Assembly: GCA_040880065.1 (NCBI GenBank) | Contig: JBBDJE010000031.1 | Span: 1-64,000 of the forward strand | DNA length: 64,000 bases | Reading direction: 5' to 3' | Origin: Abyssibius sp040880065 | GTDB taxonomy: Bacteria > Pseudomonadota > Alphaproteobacteria > Rhodobacterales > Rhodobacteraceae | Shown here: in pieces, positions 52,060 to 60,860 of the stretch | Layout: each line of letters opens with the position of its first letter | Position numbering within the stretch: the stretch's first letter is position 1 | The notes under the pieces: generated by a model | What the model was told of the DNA's origin: nothing | Database searches by the model: none | What the model saw: only the letters and a program-made list of their open reading frames with translations | Position numbers and translations under genes: made by a program

Positions 52060-52414
52060 TTTGCTACTCCTTTAACGCTAACTCGGACCAGTCCCCAATC
52101 GCTGGTTCAAAACCAAAAGACTGCATCTCGATTATTAATATATTAACATTGGCCAAATTATGGCCATGGCGCGTTGATATGCGCATTCTAAGTCAAACCG
52201 CAACAAACAATAGTAAAATTTGAGACAGGTTGCGGAAAATCTGCGACTATCTGCTGTAAAGGTTAACAAGTTTCAACCCGGCGTTGTTAATGCCTTGGCG
52301 CGCCATATTCAGGGGTGTGGGCCACGAATCATCCGCTGTTTTCGATTACGGCTTCCTGATGCGGCTGCGATGTATATGCTGGGCAGAAACACGCAAGCAA
52401 CAACCGGGGATGTC
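52060..52414. other. Divergent intergenic region between the Hint gene and maeB
   Basis: A 355-bp A/T-rich stretch. It holds the promoter regions of two divergent genes and a near-palindromic ATTAATATATTAA at about 52135-52147. The maeB frame is open upstream to about 52220, but that segment lacks the family N-terminus and normal codon use. I see no other gene or RNA here. Confidence 0.6.
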
Positions 52415-54694
52415 ATGAAAGATATTGGCAAAGAGCAGGCACGACAGGCGGCGCTGGATTATCACGCGCTGCCAAAACCCGGCAAACTGGAAATTCGCGC
52501 CACCAAGCCGCTGGCCAATGGCCGCGATCTGAGCCGCGCCTATTCGCCGGGGGTGGCCGAGGCCTGTCTGGAGATCAAGGCCGACGCGGCAACGGCGGAA
52601 AAATACACCGCGCGCGGCAATTTGGTGGCCGTCATTTCCAATGGCACCGCCGTGCTGGGGCTTGGCAATATCGGCCCGCTTGCCTCCAAGCCGGTGATGG
52701 AGGGCAAGGCGGTTCTGTTCAAGAAGTTCGCCAATATCGATTGTTTTGATATCGAGGTGAACGAAAGCGACCCCGAAAAACTGGCCGATATCGTTACCGC
52801 GCTGGAACCGACATTCGGGGCGATCAACCTTGAAGACATCAAATCACCCGATTGCTTTATTGTTGAAAAGCTGTGCCGCGAGCGGATGAACATTCCGGTG
52901 TTTCATGACGATCAGCACGGCACGGCGATTGTGGTGGGCGCAGCTGCCACCAACGCGCTGCATTGTGCAGGCAAGGCGTTTGGAGACATCAAGGTTGTGT
53001 CTACCGGCGGCGGGGCGGCGGGGATTGCCTGCCTCAACATGCTGGTGAAGCTGGGGGTGAAGCGCGAAAACATCTGGCTATGTGACATTGCCGGGCTGGT
53101 TTACGAGGGTCGCAGCGAGGAAATGACCCCCCAAAAAGCCGAGTTCGCCCAGGCCAGTGACTTACGCAGCCTTGATGATGTGATTGCGGGGGCCGATCTG
53201 TTTTTGGGCCTGTCCGGCCCCGGTGTGCTGTCGCGCGATATGGTGGCGAAAATGGCGGCCAAACCGATCATTTTTGCGCTTGCCAATCCAACGCCTGAAA
53301 TCATGCCCGACGATGCGCGCGCGGTGGCCCCCGATGCGATTATTGCAACCGGCCGCAGCGATTTTCCCAATCAGGTCAACAATGTGCTGTGTTTTCCTTT
53401 CATCTTTCGCGGTGCGCTGGATGTGGGGGCGACGACCATCAATGACGAAATGGAAATTGGTTGCGTGAACGCAATCGCCAAACTGGCGCGCGCCCATTCC
53501 AGCGCCGAAGCCGCAGCGGCCTATCAGGGTGAAGACCTCATTTTCGGCCCCGATTATCTGATTCCCAAACCGTTCGACCCGCGGCTTTTGGCCATTGTTG
53601 CCAGCGCCGTTGCCAAGGCGGCAATGGACTCCGGTGTTGCCCGCCGCCCGCTGCCCGATCTGGATGCCTATCGCGCGCGGCTTGACGGTTCGGTCTATCG
53701 TTCGGCGCTTATCATGCGGCCGGTGTTTGAGGCGGCGCGCGCCTCGCAGCGGCGGATTGTGTTTGCCGAGGGCGAGGATGAGCGCGTGCTGCGTGCCGCT
53801 CATGCGATGATCGAGGAAACCCATGATGTCCCCATTCTTATTGGCCGCCCCGAAGTTGTGGCCCAGCGTATAGAGAAATGCGGGCTTGGCATGAAAGCGG
53901 GCCGTGATTTTGAGCTGGTGAACCCCGAAAACGACCCGCGCTACCGCGACTATTGGGGCACTTATCATGCCTGCATGGCGCGGCGCGGCGTAACCCCCGA
54001 CCTTGCCAAGGCGATCATGCGCACCAACACCACGGCGATTGGTGCGATCATGGTCAAGCGTGATGAGGCCGACAGCATGATCTGCGGCACATTCGGGCAG
54101 TATTTGTGGCACCTCAAATACATCGAACAGATTATTGGTTCAGACACGCTGCACCCTGTCGGTGCGCTTTCGCTGCTGATCCATGAAAAAGGGCCGATCT
54201 TTGTTGCCGACACGCAGGTTGCACCCGAGCCGACACCGCAACAGATAGCCGATACCGTTATCGGCGCGGCCCGCCATGTGCGCCGCTTTGGTGTGGTGCC
54301 GCGCATAGCGCTATGTTCGCACAGCCAGTTTGGCAACCTTGAAACCGATAGCGGGCGGCGGATGCGGGCGGCCATCGAGATACTTGATTCCACACCGCGC
54401 GACTTTGCCTATGAGGGCGAAATGCATGTTGATGCCGCGCTCGATGCCGAGTTGCGCGCCCGCATCCTGCCCGAAAGCCGGTTCGAAGGTGCAGCCAATG
54501 TGCTGATTTTCGCCAATACCGATGCGGCGAGTGGCGTGCGCAACACCATGAAAATGCTGGGCGGCAGCCTTGAAGTTGGCCCCATTCTCATGGGTATGGG
54601 CAACAAGGCGCATATCGTCACACCCTCGATTACCGCGCGTGGTTTGCTCAACACGGCTGCACTTGCCGGCACGCCGATGCAGACTTATGGCTGA
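52415..54694 (+). CDS. maeB: NADP-dependent malic enzyme with C-terminal phosphotransacetylase-like domain
   Basis: A 759-residue multidomain malic enzyme; oxidatively decarboxylates malate to pyruvate making NADPH. The malic N-domain contains ALDYHALPKPGKLEI and DLSRAYSPGVAEACLEI; the NADP domain holds VFHDDQHGTAIVVGAA and VSTGGGAAGIACLNMLVKLG. The C-terminal about 330 residues are homologous to phosphate acetyltransferase (IVFAEGEDERVLRAAHAMIEE), usually regulatory. I start at 52415 (GGGGA upstream) to give the standard N-terminus. In this region it would convert C4 acids from propionate into pyruvate and NADPH. Confidence 0.95.
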   Translation: MKDIGKEQARQAALDYHALPKPGKLEIRATKPLANGRDLSRAYSPGVAEACLEIKADAATAEKYTARGNLVAVISNGTAVLGLGNIGPLASKPVMEGKAVLFKKFANIDCFDIEVNESDPEKLADIVTALEPTFGAINLEDIKSPDCFIVEKLCRERMNIPVFHDDQHGTAIVVGAAATNALHCAGKAFGDIKVVSTGGGAAGIACLNMLVKLGVKRENIWLCDIAGLVYEGRSEEMTPQKAEFAQASDLRSLDDVIAGADLFLGLSGPGVLSRDMVAKMAAKPIIFALANPTPEIMPDDARAVAPDAIIATGRSDFPNQVNNVLCFPFIFRGALDVGATTINDEMEIGCVNAIAKLARAHSSAEAAAAYQGEDLIFGPDYLIPKPFDPRLLAIVASAVAKAAMDSGVARRPLPDLDAYRARLDGSVYRSALIMRPVFEAARASQRRIVFAEGEDERVLRAAHAMIEETHDVPILIGRPEVVAQRIEKCGLGMKAGRDFELVNPENDPRYRDYWGTYHACMARRGVTPDLAKAIMRTNTTAIGAIMVKRDEADSMICGTFGQYLWHLKYIEQIIGSDTLHPVGALSLLIHEKGPIFVADTQVAPEPTPQQIADTVIGAARHVRRFGVVPRIALCSHSQFGNLETDSGRRMRAAIEILDSTPRDFAYEGEMHVDAALDAELRARILPESRFEGAANVLIFANTDAASGVRNTMKMLGGSLEVGPILMGMGNKAHIVTPSITARGLLNTAALAGTPMQTYG

Positions 54695-54878
54695 TGCGGG
54701 CGGAATGCCGCATGGAAACGGCCTGCGCGCTGGGGCATAAACAGGCTTTAAGGGCTGGCATTGCGACCGGCCTGGCATAAAACACCGGCACAGCCGGGCA
54801 ATTTCATCCCCGAGGGAAAGTGGTTACACTGCGGCCGCGCGCCCATGGCGTTGCGCCGCGCATTGGGGAGTGAAGAGA

Positions 54879-56783
54879 ATGACCTATCGTGACGTTTATG
54901 CCGCCTGGCAGGCAGATCCGGAAGCCTTCTGGATGGAGCAGGCCAAGGCCGTTGACTGGGTGAAACCGCCCAGCCATGCGCTGGATGATGCCCGCGCCCC
55001 GTTTTATGACTGGTATGCCGATGGCACGCTCAACACCTGTTACAATGCGCTCGACCGGCATGTAGAGGCCGGGCGTGGCGCGCAGGCGGCCATCATCTAT
55101 GACAGCCCCATAACCGGTGCCAAAGCCACGCTAAGCTATGCCGAGTTGACCGAAAAAACCGCGCAACTGGCAGGCGCGCTGCTGGCCAAAGGCGTTGGCA
55201 AGGGCGACCGCGTGATCATTTATATGCCCATGGTGCCCGAGGCGATTATGGCCATGCTGGCCTGCGCGCGCATTGGTGCTGTGCATTCGGTGGTGTTTGG
55301 CGGTTTTGCCGCGCATGAGCTTGCCGTGCGTATCAACGATGCCACGCCCAAGGCGATTATAGCGGCTTCGTGCGGGATAGAGCCGGGACGCGTGATTGCC
55401 TATAAACCGCTGGTTGATGCCGCGATTGCGCAATCGCGCCACAAGCCTGACTTTACCATCGTGCTGCAACGCGACCAGCTCGCTGCCGAATTGAAAGACG
55501 GGTTCGACTTTGATTGGCATGCGGTGCAAGCGGGGGTGGCCCCTGCGCCCTGCACGCCGGTCGGCGGGATGGACCCGCTTTACATCCTCTATACATCGGG
55601 CACCACGGGGCAACCCAAGGGCGTGCTGCGGCCCAATGGCGGCCACGCCGTTTCGCTCCTGTGGACAATGAAAAACATTTACAATGTTGCGCCGGGCGAG
55701 GTGTTCTGGGCGGCCTCAGATGTTGGCTGGGTGGTGGGGCACAGCTATATCTGCTATGCGCCGCTGTTGCTTGGGGCGACCACCGTTGTGTTTGAAGGCA
55801 AGCCGGTTGGCACGCCGGATGCCGGCACATTCTGGCGGGTGATTGCCGAACATGGCGTTGTGAGTTTTTTCACCGCACCGACCGCCTTTCGCGCCATCAA
55901 ACGCGAAGACCCGGAGGGCAAGCTCGTTGAGGGCTACGACCTGTCAAAGCTGCGCGCCCTGTTCCTTGCCGGCGAACGCGCCGACCCAGATACGATCATC
56001 TGGACACAAAAGCAGCTTGGCGTGCCGGTGATTGACCACTGGTGGCAGACCGAAACCGGCTTTGCCATTGCCGCCAACCCGTTGGGAATTGAGGAATTGC
56101 CCGTTAAACTCGGCTCGCCCACCGTGGCCATGCCGGGCTATGATGTGCAAATTCTTGATGAAGCCGGCAAGCCTGTTGCACCCGGCACGCTTGGGGCTAT
56201 TGCCATTAAACTGCCATTGCCGCCGGGCACATTGCCAAGCCTGTGGAACGCCGATGATCGCTTCAAGAAGGCTTATCTCGCCACATTCCCCGGTTTTTAC
56301 GAAACCGGCGATGCCGGAATGATTGATGACGAGGGCTATCTCTACATTATGGCCCGCACCGATGATGTGATCAACGTGGCTGGCCACAGGCTTTCTACCG
56401 GGGCCATGGAAGAGGTTCTGGCAGGCCATAAAGACGTGGCCGAATGCGCGGTGATTGGTGTTGCAGACGCGCTAAAGGGCCAGTTGCCCATGGCGTTCCT
56501 GTGTCTCAACAAGGGATGCACGAAATCCGAGGCGGAGATCGTGACCGAATGCGTCGCGCTTGTTCGAAACCAGATCGGGCCGGTCGCAGCCTTCAAACTG
56601 GGCTGCGTTGTCGAGCGGTTGCCAAAAACCCGCTCGGGCAAAATTCTGCGTGCCACGATGGCAAAAATCGCCGACGGGGCCGACTGGAACATGCCGGCGA
56701 CCATCGACGATCCGGCGGTTCTTGATGAAATTCGTGCCGCTTTGCAAAACCTCGGCTATGCCAATCATTCGACTACGGACTGA
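54879..56783 (+). CDS. prpE: Propionyl-CoA synthetase
   Basis: A 634-residue AMP-forming acyl-CoA synthetase. The N-terminus YRDVYAAWQADPEAFWMEQA and WYADGTLNTCYNALDRHV are characteristic of PrpE rather than Acs. The adenylation P-loop is YTSGTTGQPKGV, the A5 motif is WWQTETGF, and the catalytic Lys lies near the end in TRSGKILRATM. The ATG at 54879 follows GGGGAG; a GTG nine bases earlier overlaps that box. It activates propionate to feed the PccAB/mutase route encoded just upstream. Confidence 0.93.
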   Translation: MTYRDVYAAWQADPEAFWMEQAKAVDWVKPPSHALDDARAPFYDWYADGTLNTCYNALDRHVEAGRGAQAAIIYDSPITGAKATLSYAELTEKTAQLAGALLAKGVGKGDRVIIYMPMVPEAIMAMLACARIGAVHSVVFGGFAAHELAVRINDATPKAIIAASCGIEPGRVIAYKPLVDAAIAQSRHKPDFTIVLQRDQLAAELKDGFDFDWHAVQAGVAPAPCTPVGGMDPLYILYTSGTTGQPKGVLRPNGGHAVSLLWTMKNIYNVAPGEVFWAASDVGWVVGHSYICYAPLLLGATTVVFEGKPVGTPDAGTFWRVIAEHGVVSFFTAPTAFRAIKREDPEGKLVEGYDLSKLRALFLAGERADPDTIIWTQKQLGVPVIDHWWQTETGFAIAANPLGIEELPVKLGSPTVAMPGYDVQILDEAGKPVAPGTLGAIAIKLPLPPGTLPSLWNADDRFKKAYLATFPGFYETGDAGMIDDEGYLYIMARTDDVINVAGHRLSTGAMEEVLAGHKDVAECAVIGVADALKGQLPMAFLCLNKGCTKSEAEIVTECVALVRNQIGPVAAFKLGCVVERLPKTRSGKILRATMAKIADGADWNMPATIDDPAVLDEIRAALQNLGYANHSTTD

Positions 56784-56890
56784 TTTATCGGGCATAATAT
56801 AAAAAATTTTAGCTATGCAGGGAGGATTTTTGCCGTAATATCAGCGTGTTCGGTTAAGATACCATCAATCAGTTTGTGGGTTTAATTGTG

Positions 56891-56984
56891 AAATGCAAAT
56901 TACAATGCGTACAATTAGCAAAATGCAAAGAAACCAAGGGTTGAGTTTGCCAAATGCAAAACGGGGCATCAAAGCCTTTGCAAA
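56891..56984. repeat. Spaced direct repeats AAATGCAAA upstream of the phosphorelay operon
   Basis: AAATGCAAA occurs at 56891-56899, 56921-56929 and 56952-56960, spaced 30 and 31 bp, and a related TTTGCAAA lies at 56977-56984. They sit in the 258-bp A/T-rich region between prpE and the next operon. The regular, near three-helical-turn spacing suggests a bound regulator. The motif's reverse complement TTTGCATTT also occurs in the PccR box region at 42938-42946. Confidence 0.6.
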
Positions 56985-57041
56985 CAGCGCGGCCCGATTT
57001 TTGCAGGATGATAGGTGAAAGTAACAGAGGATGATTTGCGT

Positions 57042-57608
57042 ATGTCTATGTCACCTGGCCAGCTGATCCCGATTTTCGTTTCATTTGGCGTGCTGCTGCC
57101 GCTTGCCGCGCATGCTGAATTGCCCGCCGATACCCGCTGTATTGCCGGTGAAACCGTTCTCGTATCCGAGGGCAGTGCAACCCCGAGCGATGAATATTCC
57201 GACGAGGTGTTGATCACGCTCATCGAGCGTGACGGCACAGAAATCGCGTTGAGCGAGGCCGCGTTTTTTGCGCTGCCGCAATATGCCATTGCTACCGAAA
57301 ACGAGTATCTTGAAGGGTTGAACTGCTATGAGGGCCCGCTTGGCCGCGATGTTGTTGCCCTGCTTGACGGAGAGCCCGAAGCGTTTGTCGCATTGACCGC
57401 AATGAACGATTATCGCGTCGAGGCGCCCTTTGCGCATTTGCTTGAGTTTGACGTGATTTTCACAACATCGGTGAATAATGCGCGGCTTTCGCTGCGTGAT
57501 AAAGGGCCGATTTGGGTGGTTTACCCGCAAAGTGATAATGCAATTTTGCAAGATACGTTTTATGGTACCTATATGATTTGGCAATTGATCAAGGTGGAAC
57601 TGGACTAA
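57042..57608 (+). CDS. Periplasmic protein with molybdopterin-oxidoreductase-like (SUOX-type) fold
   Basis: A 188-residue exported protein; the signal peptide ends at about residue 26 (LLPLAAHA, then E). The mature domain shows LITLIERDGTEIALSEAAFFALPQ, GPLGRDVVALLDGE, LTAMNDYRVEAPFAHLLEFDVIF and LSLRDKGPIWVVYPQS, the pattern of small proteins annotated as molybdopterin-dependent oxidoreductases. A cofactor-ligating Cys in the usual place cannot be confirmed, and catalysis is doubtful. The ATG at 57042 follows AGAGGA. The next gene's GTG start abuts its stop, so it is coupled to a membrane sensor kinase and is probably its ligand-binding partner. Confidence 0.82.
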   Translation: MSMSPGQLIPIFVSFGVLLPLAAHAELPADTRCIAGETVLVSEGSATPSDEYSDEVLITLIERDGTEIALSEAAFFALPQYAIATENEYLEGLNCYEGPLGRDVVALLDGEPEAFVALTAMNDYRVEAPFAHLLEFDVIFTTSVNNARLSLRDKGPIWVVYPQSDNAILQDTFYGTYMIWQLIKVELD

Positions 57609-59255
57609 GTGAAGGCGGCTCAACGCTTTACGTCTATAGTTGGAACGCTTCTTTTCATTGCGCTTATTGGTCTGGTTTTCTTCGGATATCAGGCCATTCA
57701 GCGCAATGTAGAGGCGTTGCAAACGGCTGGGCAAGAGGATATTTCATGGTCGACCAGCCAACTGGAACTGGAGCTTATGCGCTTTCGCGCCGAGCTTGCG
57801 GCGCTTCACTCAAATGAACTCACCGGCAATGAAAGCGCAGCCAACCTCAATAATCGGTTTGATATTTTATGGAGCCGTGTGGCGATTTTTCAGCGCGGCC
57901 GCATTGGTGAACGCCTGCAAGATTATGATGCCGAGAATCAGATCGTAAGCCGTTTTTTTGCGGCAATGCAGGCTTTTGAGACACAGGTTGTGCTGCTGCA
58001 ACCCGGGGATGATACGGCAATCAGGGCGATTGACCGCGGATTCGCGCCGTTCAGCAACGAGTTGCGTGAATTGTCGCGCATTGTCACGCAGGGTGAACAG
58101 AAAAGACTTTCGGAACTTCGCGGCGAACTCGGCGTTGGCGTTCAAAATACCGCGATTTTACTGGGTGCAGCAACAGCGGTCTTGCTGCTCGCGCTGATCG
58201 TGAACTGGAACGCGTCACGCAGGTTTCGCAAAATGGCGCAGCATAACCTGCAACTGGCCCGCGAGGCTGAACAGGCCAGCCGCGCAAAATCGCAATTCCT
58301 CACCATGATGAGCCACGAGTTGCGCACACCGATGAACGGGGTTTTGGGTTTGCTCGCCATTGCCCGCCAACAGGATTTGCCCGGCAAACTCAGCCGCACC
58401 CTGAGCATGGCGGAACGCTCGGCGCGGCGGATGATTGGCTTGCTGACCGATATTCTGGATTTTTCAGCCATTCAATCCCGCTCGCTTACGGTCGAGCGCA
58501 AGCAATTCAGCCTGCGTATGCTGGCCAAGGGGCTTGGCGAGGCGATTGATGAAAGCCGCGGGCGGCTGGATATCGCGGTTGATGAAAACGCGCCCGATCA
58601 GTTGCTTGGCGATGCGCGGCGCTTGCACCAGATTTTTGAACATTTGTGCAACTACCTGCTGGAAACCGCCGGTGTGGACCATCTGAGCGTGACCATGACG
58701 CATGCCGATGGCGCATTACAAGGCACGATTGTGTTTTCATACCGGCAGGGCGGTGGCGACAGTTGGCGCCCGATTTTCCTTGAAGATGCTGCGCCGCAAG
58801 ATGACACGAATTTCGCCGCCGGTGCCGTTGGGCCCACACTTGCGCGCGGGCTAAGCGCGCAGATGGGTGGGCGGATTGATGTGCACAAACTGGATGATGG
58901 CGGCACCAAGCTCGCAATTTCCATTCCCATGAGCACAACGACCGCCGCACCCTTCAATGTGCATATGCAACTGCAATCGGGCGCTGTGCGGGCGATTTGC
59001 GAAAGCGTGCTGCGCGATGAACGCATTCTGGTGAATGACGATGTGTCGACTGCACCGCCCAAGCTCATTCTGTTTGAGCCGACCGGACCGGATGAAACGA
59101 AAACCGCGTCGGACCTGCGCAATGCCTACCCGAAAGTCCCGATTATTTCGATCGGCAGAGTTACCGACAAAACGCTTTACGATCAGTGCCTTGATCTTCC
59201 GCTTGACCTGTCGGCACTCCGTTTAGCCCTGCAAAAATACCGAAATGCAGCCTAG
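57609..59255 (+). CDS. Membrane sensor kinase homologue with degenerate ATP-binding domain
   Basis: A 548-residue protein beginning with GTG immediately after the upstream stop. TM1 at about 9-28, a periplasmic helical sensing region, TM2 at about 178-198, then a HisKA domain with a good H-box FLTMMSHELRTPMNGV (His236). The HATPase region that follows is eroded: the N-box reads IFEHLCNYLLETAG, losing the critical Asn, no D-x-G-x-G is visible, and the G2 region reads GPTLARGLSAQMGG. The final 100 residues resemble a pseudo-receiver. It may therefore be a phospho-acceptor or regulator rather than an active kinase. Confidence 0.85.
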   Translation: MKAAQRFTSIVGTLLFIALIGLVFFGYQAIQRNVEALQTAGQEDISWSTSQLELELMRFRAELAALHSNELTGNESAANLNNRFDILWSRVAIFQRGRIGERLQDYDAENQIVSRFFAAMQAFETQVVLLQPGDDTAIRAIDRGFAPFSNELRELSRIVTQGEQKRLSELRGELGVGVQNTAILLGAATAVLLLALIVNWNASRRFRKMAQHNLQLAREAEQASRAKSQFLTMMSHELRTPMNGVLGLLAIARQQDLPGKLSRTLSMAERSARRMIGLLTDILDFSAIQSRSLTVERKQFSLRMLAKGLGEAIDESRGRLDIAVDENAPDQLLGDARRLHQIFEHLCNYLLETAGVDHLSVTMTHADGALQGTIVFSYRQGGGDSWRPIFLEDAAPQDDTNFAAGAVGPTLARGLSAQMGGRIDVHKLDDGGTKLAISIPMSTTTAAPFNVHMQLQSGAVRAICESVLRDERILVNDDVSTAPPKLILFEPTGPDETKTASDLRNAYPKVPIISIGRVTDKTLYDQCLDLPLDLSALRLALQKYRNAA

Positions 59256-59360
59256 GTTGCTGCGCGATGCATAAAATTGGTATATTTGGTAACTGATGCA
59301 CAACTAATAGACGAGTAACTATTTTTGCGGCATGGTATGCGGCAAGGAGTATCGTTGCGA

Positions 59361-60860
59361 ATGACATTTAACGAACGAAATATCGGCGATCCGGATATCG
59401 CCTCCGATTTGCTGGCGCATGATTTGCGTGCCGCAGCGGCAGGCGTGCTCTCTTCGCTTAGCCTGATCGGTGCCGATGGCCTGAGCGGCGCTGAAAAGCG
59501 CAGCCTGCGTCAGGCACGGGTGGCAGCGGCTACGTTGAAAGATTTGCTCGACATTTCCATGGGTGTTGGCGTTGTCAGCAAAAACGACATTCCCCTTGCC
59601 GAACTTGCCCGCCGGATTGACAACCGCTGGCGCGACACGGCTGTTGAAAAAGGCGTATGCCTGCGCATTACGCTCAGCACGGATGCGCCGGCCTCGGTCC
59701 ATGCTGCATGGGCCGAATTGAACCGGATTTTTGACAATATCATTGGTAACGCGCTTAAATTCTGTGACGAGGGCGAGGTTCGCGTGCATTTTCACGGCAC
59801 CGATGATGGCGGGCTTATCGTAATTATAGACGATGATGGCCCGGGCTTTAGCGATGCCGCCCTGCATGCGCTGTTTTCGTTGCGTGGCCGGCCTGCCGAT
59901 GCCCGCAAAGATGGCACTGGCCTTGGGCTGTTCATAACCAAATCACTGACGGACCGTTTCAATGGCAAAATCGAGGTTCAAAACCGGCCACGGGGCGGGG
60001 CGCGTATCCTTCTCGATTTTCCATGCGAAATGTGCCGCTTTGACGATGCCCCCGCCAACGCGCCCGGTGCTGCCCTCACCGGTGGATTGCCTGATCTTTC
60101 GGCGCTGAACATTCTGGTTGCGGAAGATAACCTGACCAACCAGCTCGTTGTCAGCCAGATGCTGGAAGCAATGGGCGCGCGTTACGAACTGGCCTCGGAC
60201 GGGGTTGAGGCGCTGGAAATTCTGGGGCGCGGCGGGTTCGACATTGCCTTGCTCGATATCGAGATGCCGCGCATGACCGGGCTGGATGTTATCCGCGCCA
60301 TTCGCGCCCGCGCGGATGCATTGGCAACTGTGCCGCTTGTCGCGCTCACCGCCTATGCCATGCCCGAACATTTGAAGCGCATTATTGATGTTGGTGCCAA
60401 CGGGCTGATCGCCAAGCCCCTGACCAGTATCACAGACTTCGGCAGCGAGATTTTGAGCTATGTTTCCGGCACTGCCTCGTTTGAGCCGGCACCAAAACAG
60501 GCGGCACCGGCTGATCTTACGGCGGTTGACCGGCGGATTTTTGACAGTCTGGCGGAAACGATGGGCCCGGCGGGCATGCGCGAATTGCTCAGCAAAATCA
60601 CCATCGACCTTGAAAATGTGCAGGTGAAGCTGCGCGAAGGTCAGGCTGGCGAGGCGGTCGAGCCTGTGCGCAGTGCAACCCATATCCTGATATCGCTGGC
60701 CGGCGCCATCGGCGGCACGGGGCTGCAGAACCTGTCGCAAGAACTCAATGCTGCAGTCAAAGCCGAACCCTGGCCGCAGGTTGCGCCGCGGCTTGACAGG
60801 TTGGTAGAAGGTGTCGATGAACTCCTTACATTTGTTGCCAAGGAGACCGGCAATTGGTAG
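59361..60860 (+). CDS. Soluble hybrid histidine kinase (HATPase-REC-HPt)
   Basis: A protein of about 499 residues without membrane segments. A HisKA-like region has LLAHDLRAAAAGVLSSL (His20); the HATPase is intact (FDNIIGNALKFC, DDDGPGFSD, GTGLGLFITKSL). A receiver at about 250-370 has the acidic pair VAEDN, phospho-acceptor Asp299 in LLDIEMPRMTG and Lys in IAKPL. A C-terminal HPt domain carries ATHILISLAGAIGGTGL with His441. An upstream in-frame TTG at 59355 has better spacing from AAGGAG and is a possible start. It can supply the ATPase missing from the preceding sensor and pass phosphate to the LuxO-like regulator. Confidence 0.9.
   Translation: MTFNERNIGDPDIASDLLAHDLRAAAAGVLSSLSLIGADGLSGAEKRSLRQARVAAATLKDLLDISMGVGVVSKNDIPLAELARRIDNRWRDTAVEKGVCLRITLSTDAPASVHAAWAELNRIFDNIIGNALKFCDEGEVRVHFHGTDDGGLIVIIDDDGPGFSDAALHALFSLRGRPADARKDGTGLGLFITKSLTDRFNGKIEVQNRPRGGARILLDFPCEMCRFDDAPANAPGAALTGGLPDLSALNILVAEDNLTNQLVVSQMLEAMGARYELASDGVEALEILGRGGFDIALLDIEMPRMTGLDVIRAIRARADALATVPLVALTAYAMPEHLKRIIDVGANGLIAKPLTSITDFGSEILSYVSGTASFEPAPKQAAPADLTAVDRRIFDSLAETMGPAGMRELLSKITIDLENVQVKLREGQAGEAVEPVRSATHILISLAGAIGGTGLQNLSQELNAAVKAEPWPQVAPRLDRLVEGVDELLTFVAKETGNW

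Noticed and set aside
52220..52414. N-terminal extension of the malic enzyme
   Set aside because: The family N-terminus begins at 52415 and the upstream residues resemble translated promoter DNA.
56820..56833. GG-N10-GC pattern upstream of the phosphorelay operon as a sigma-54 promoter
   Set aside because: Only the GG/GC core and TTGC match; the -24 element is poor and the position is over 200 bp from the first gene.
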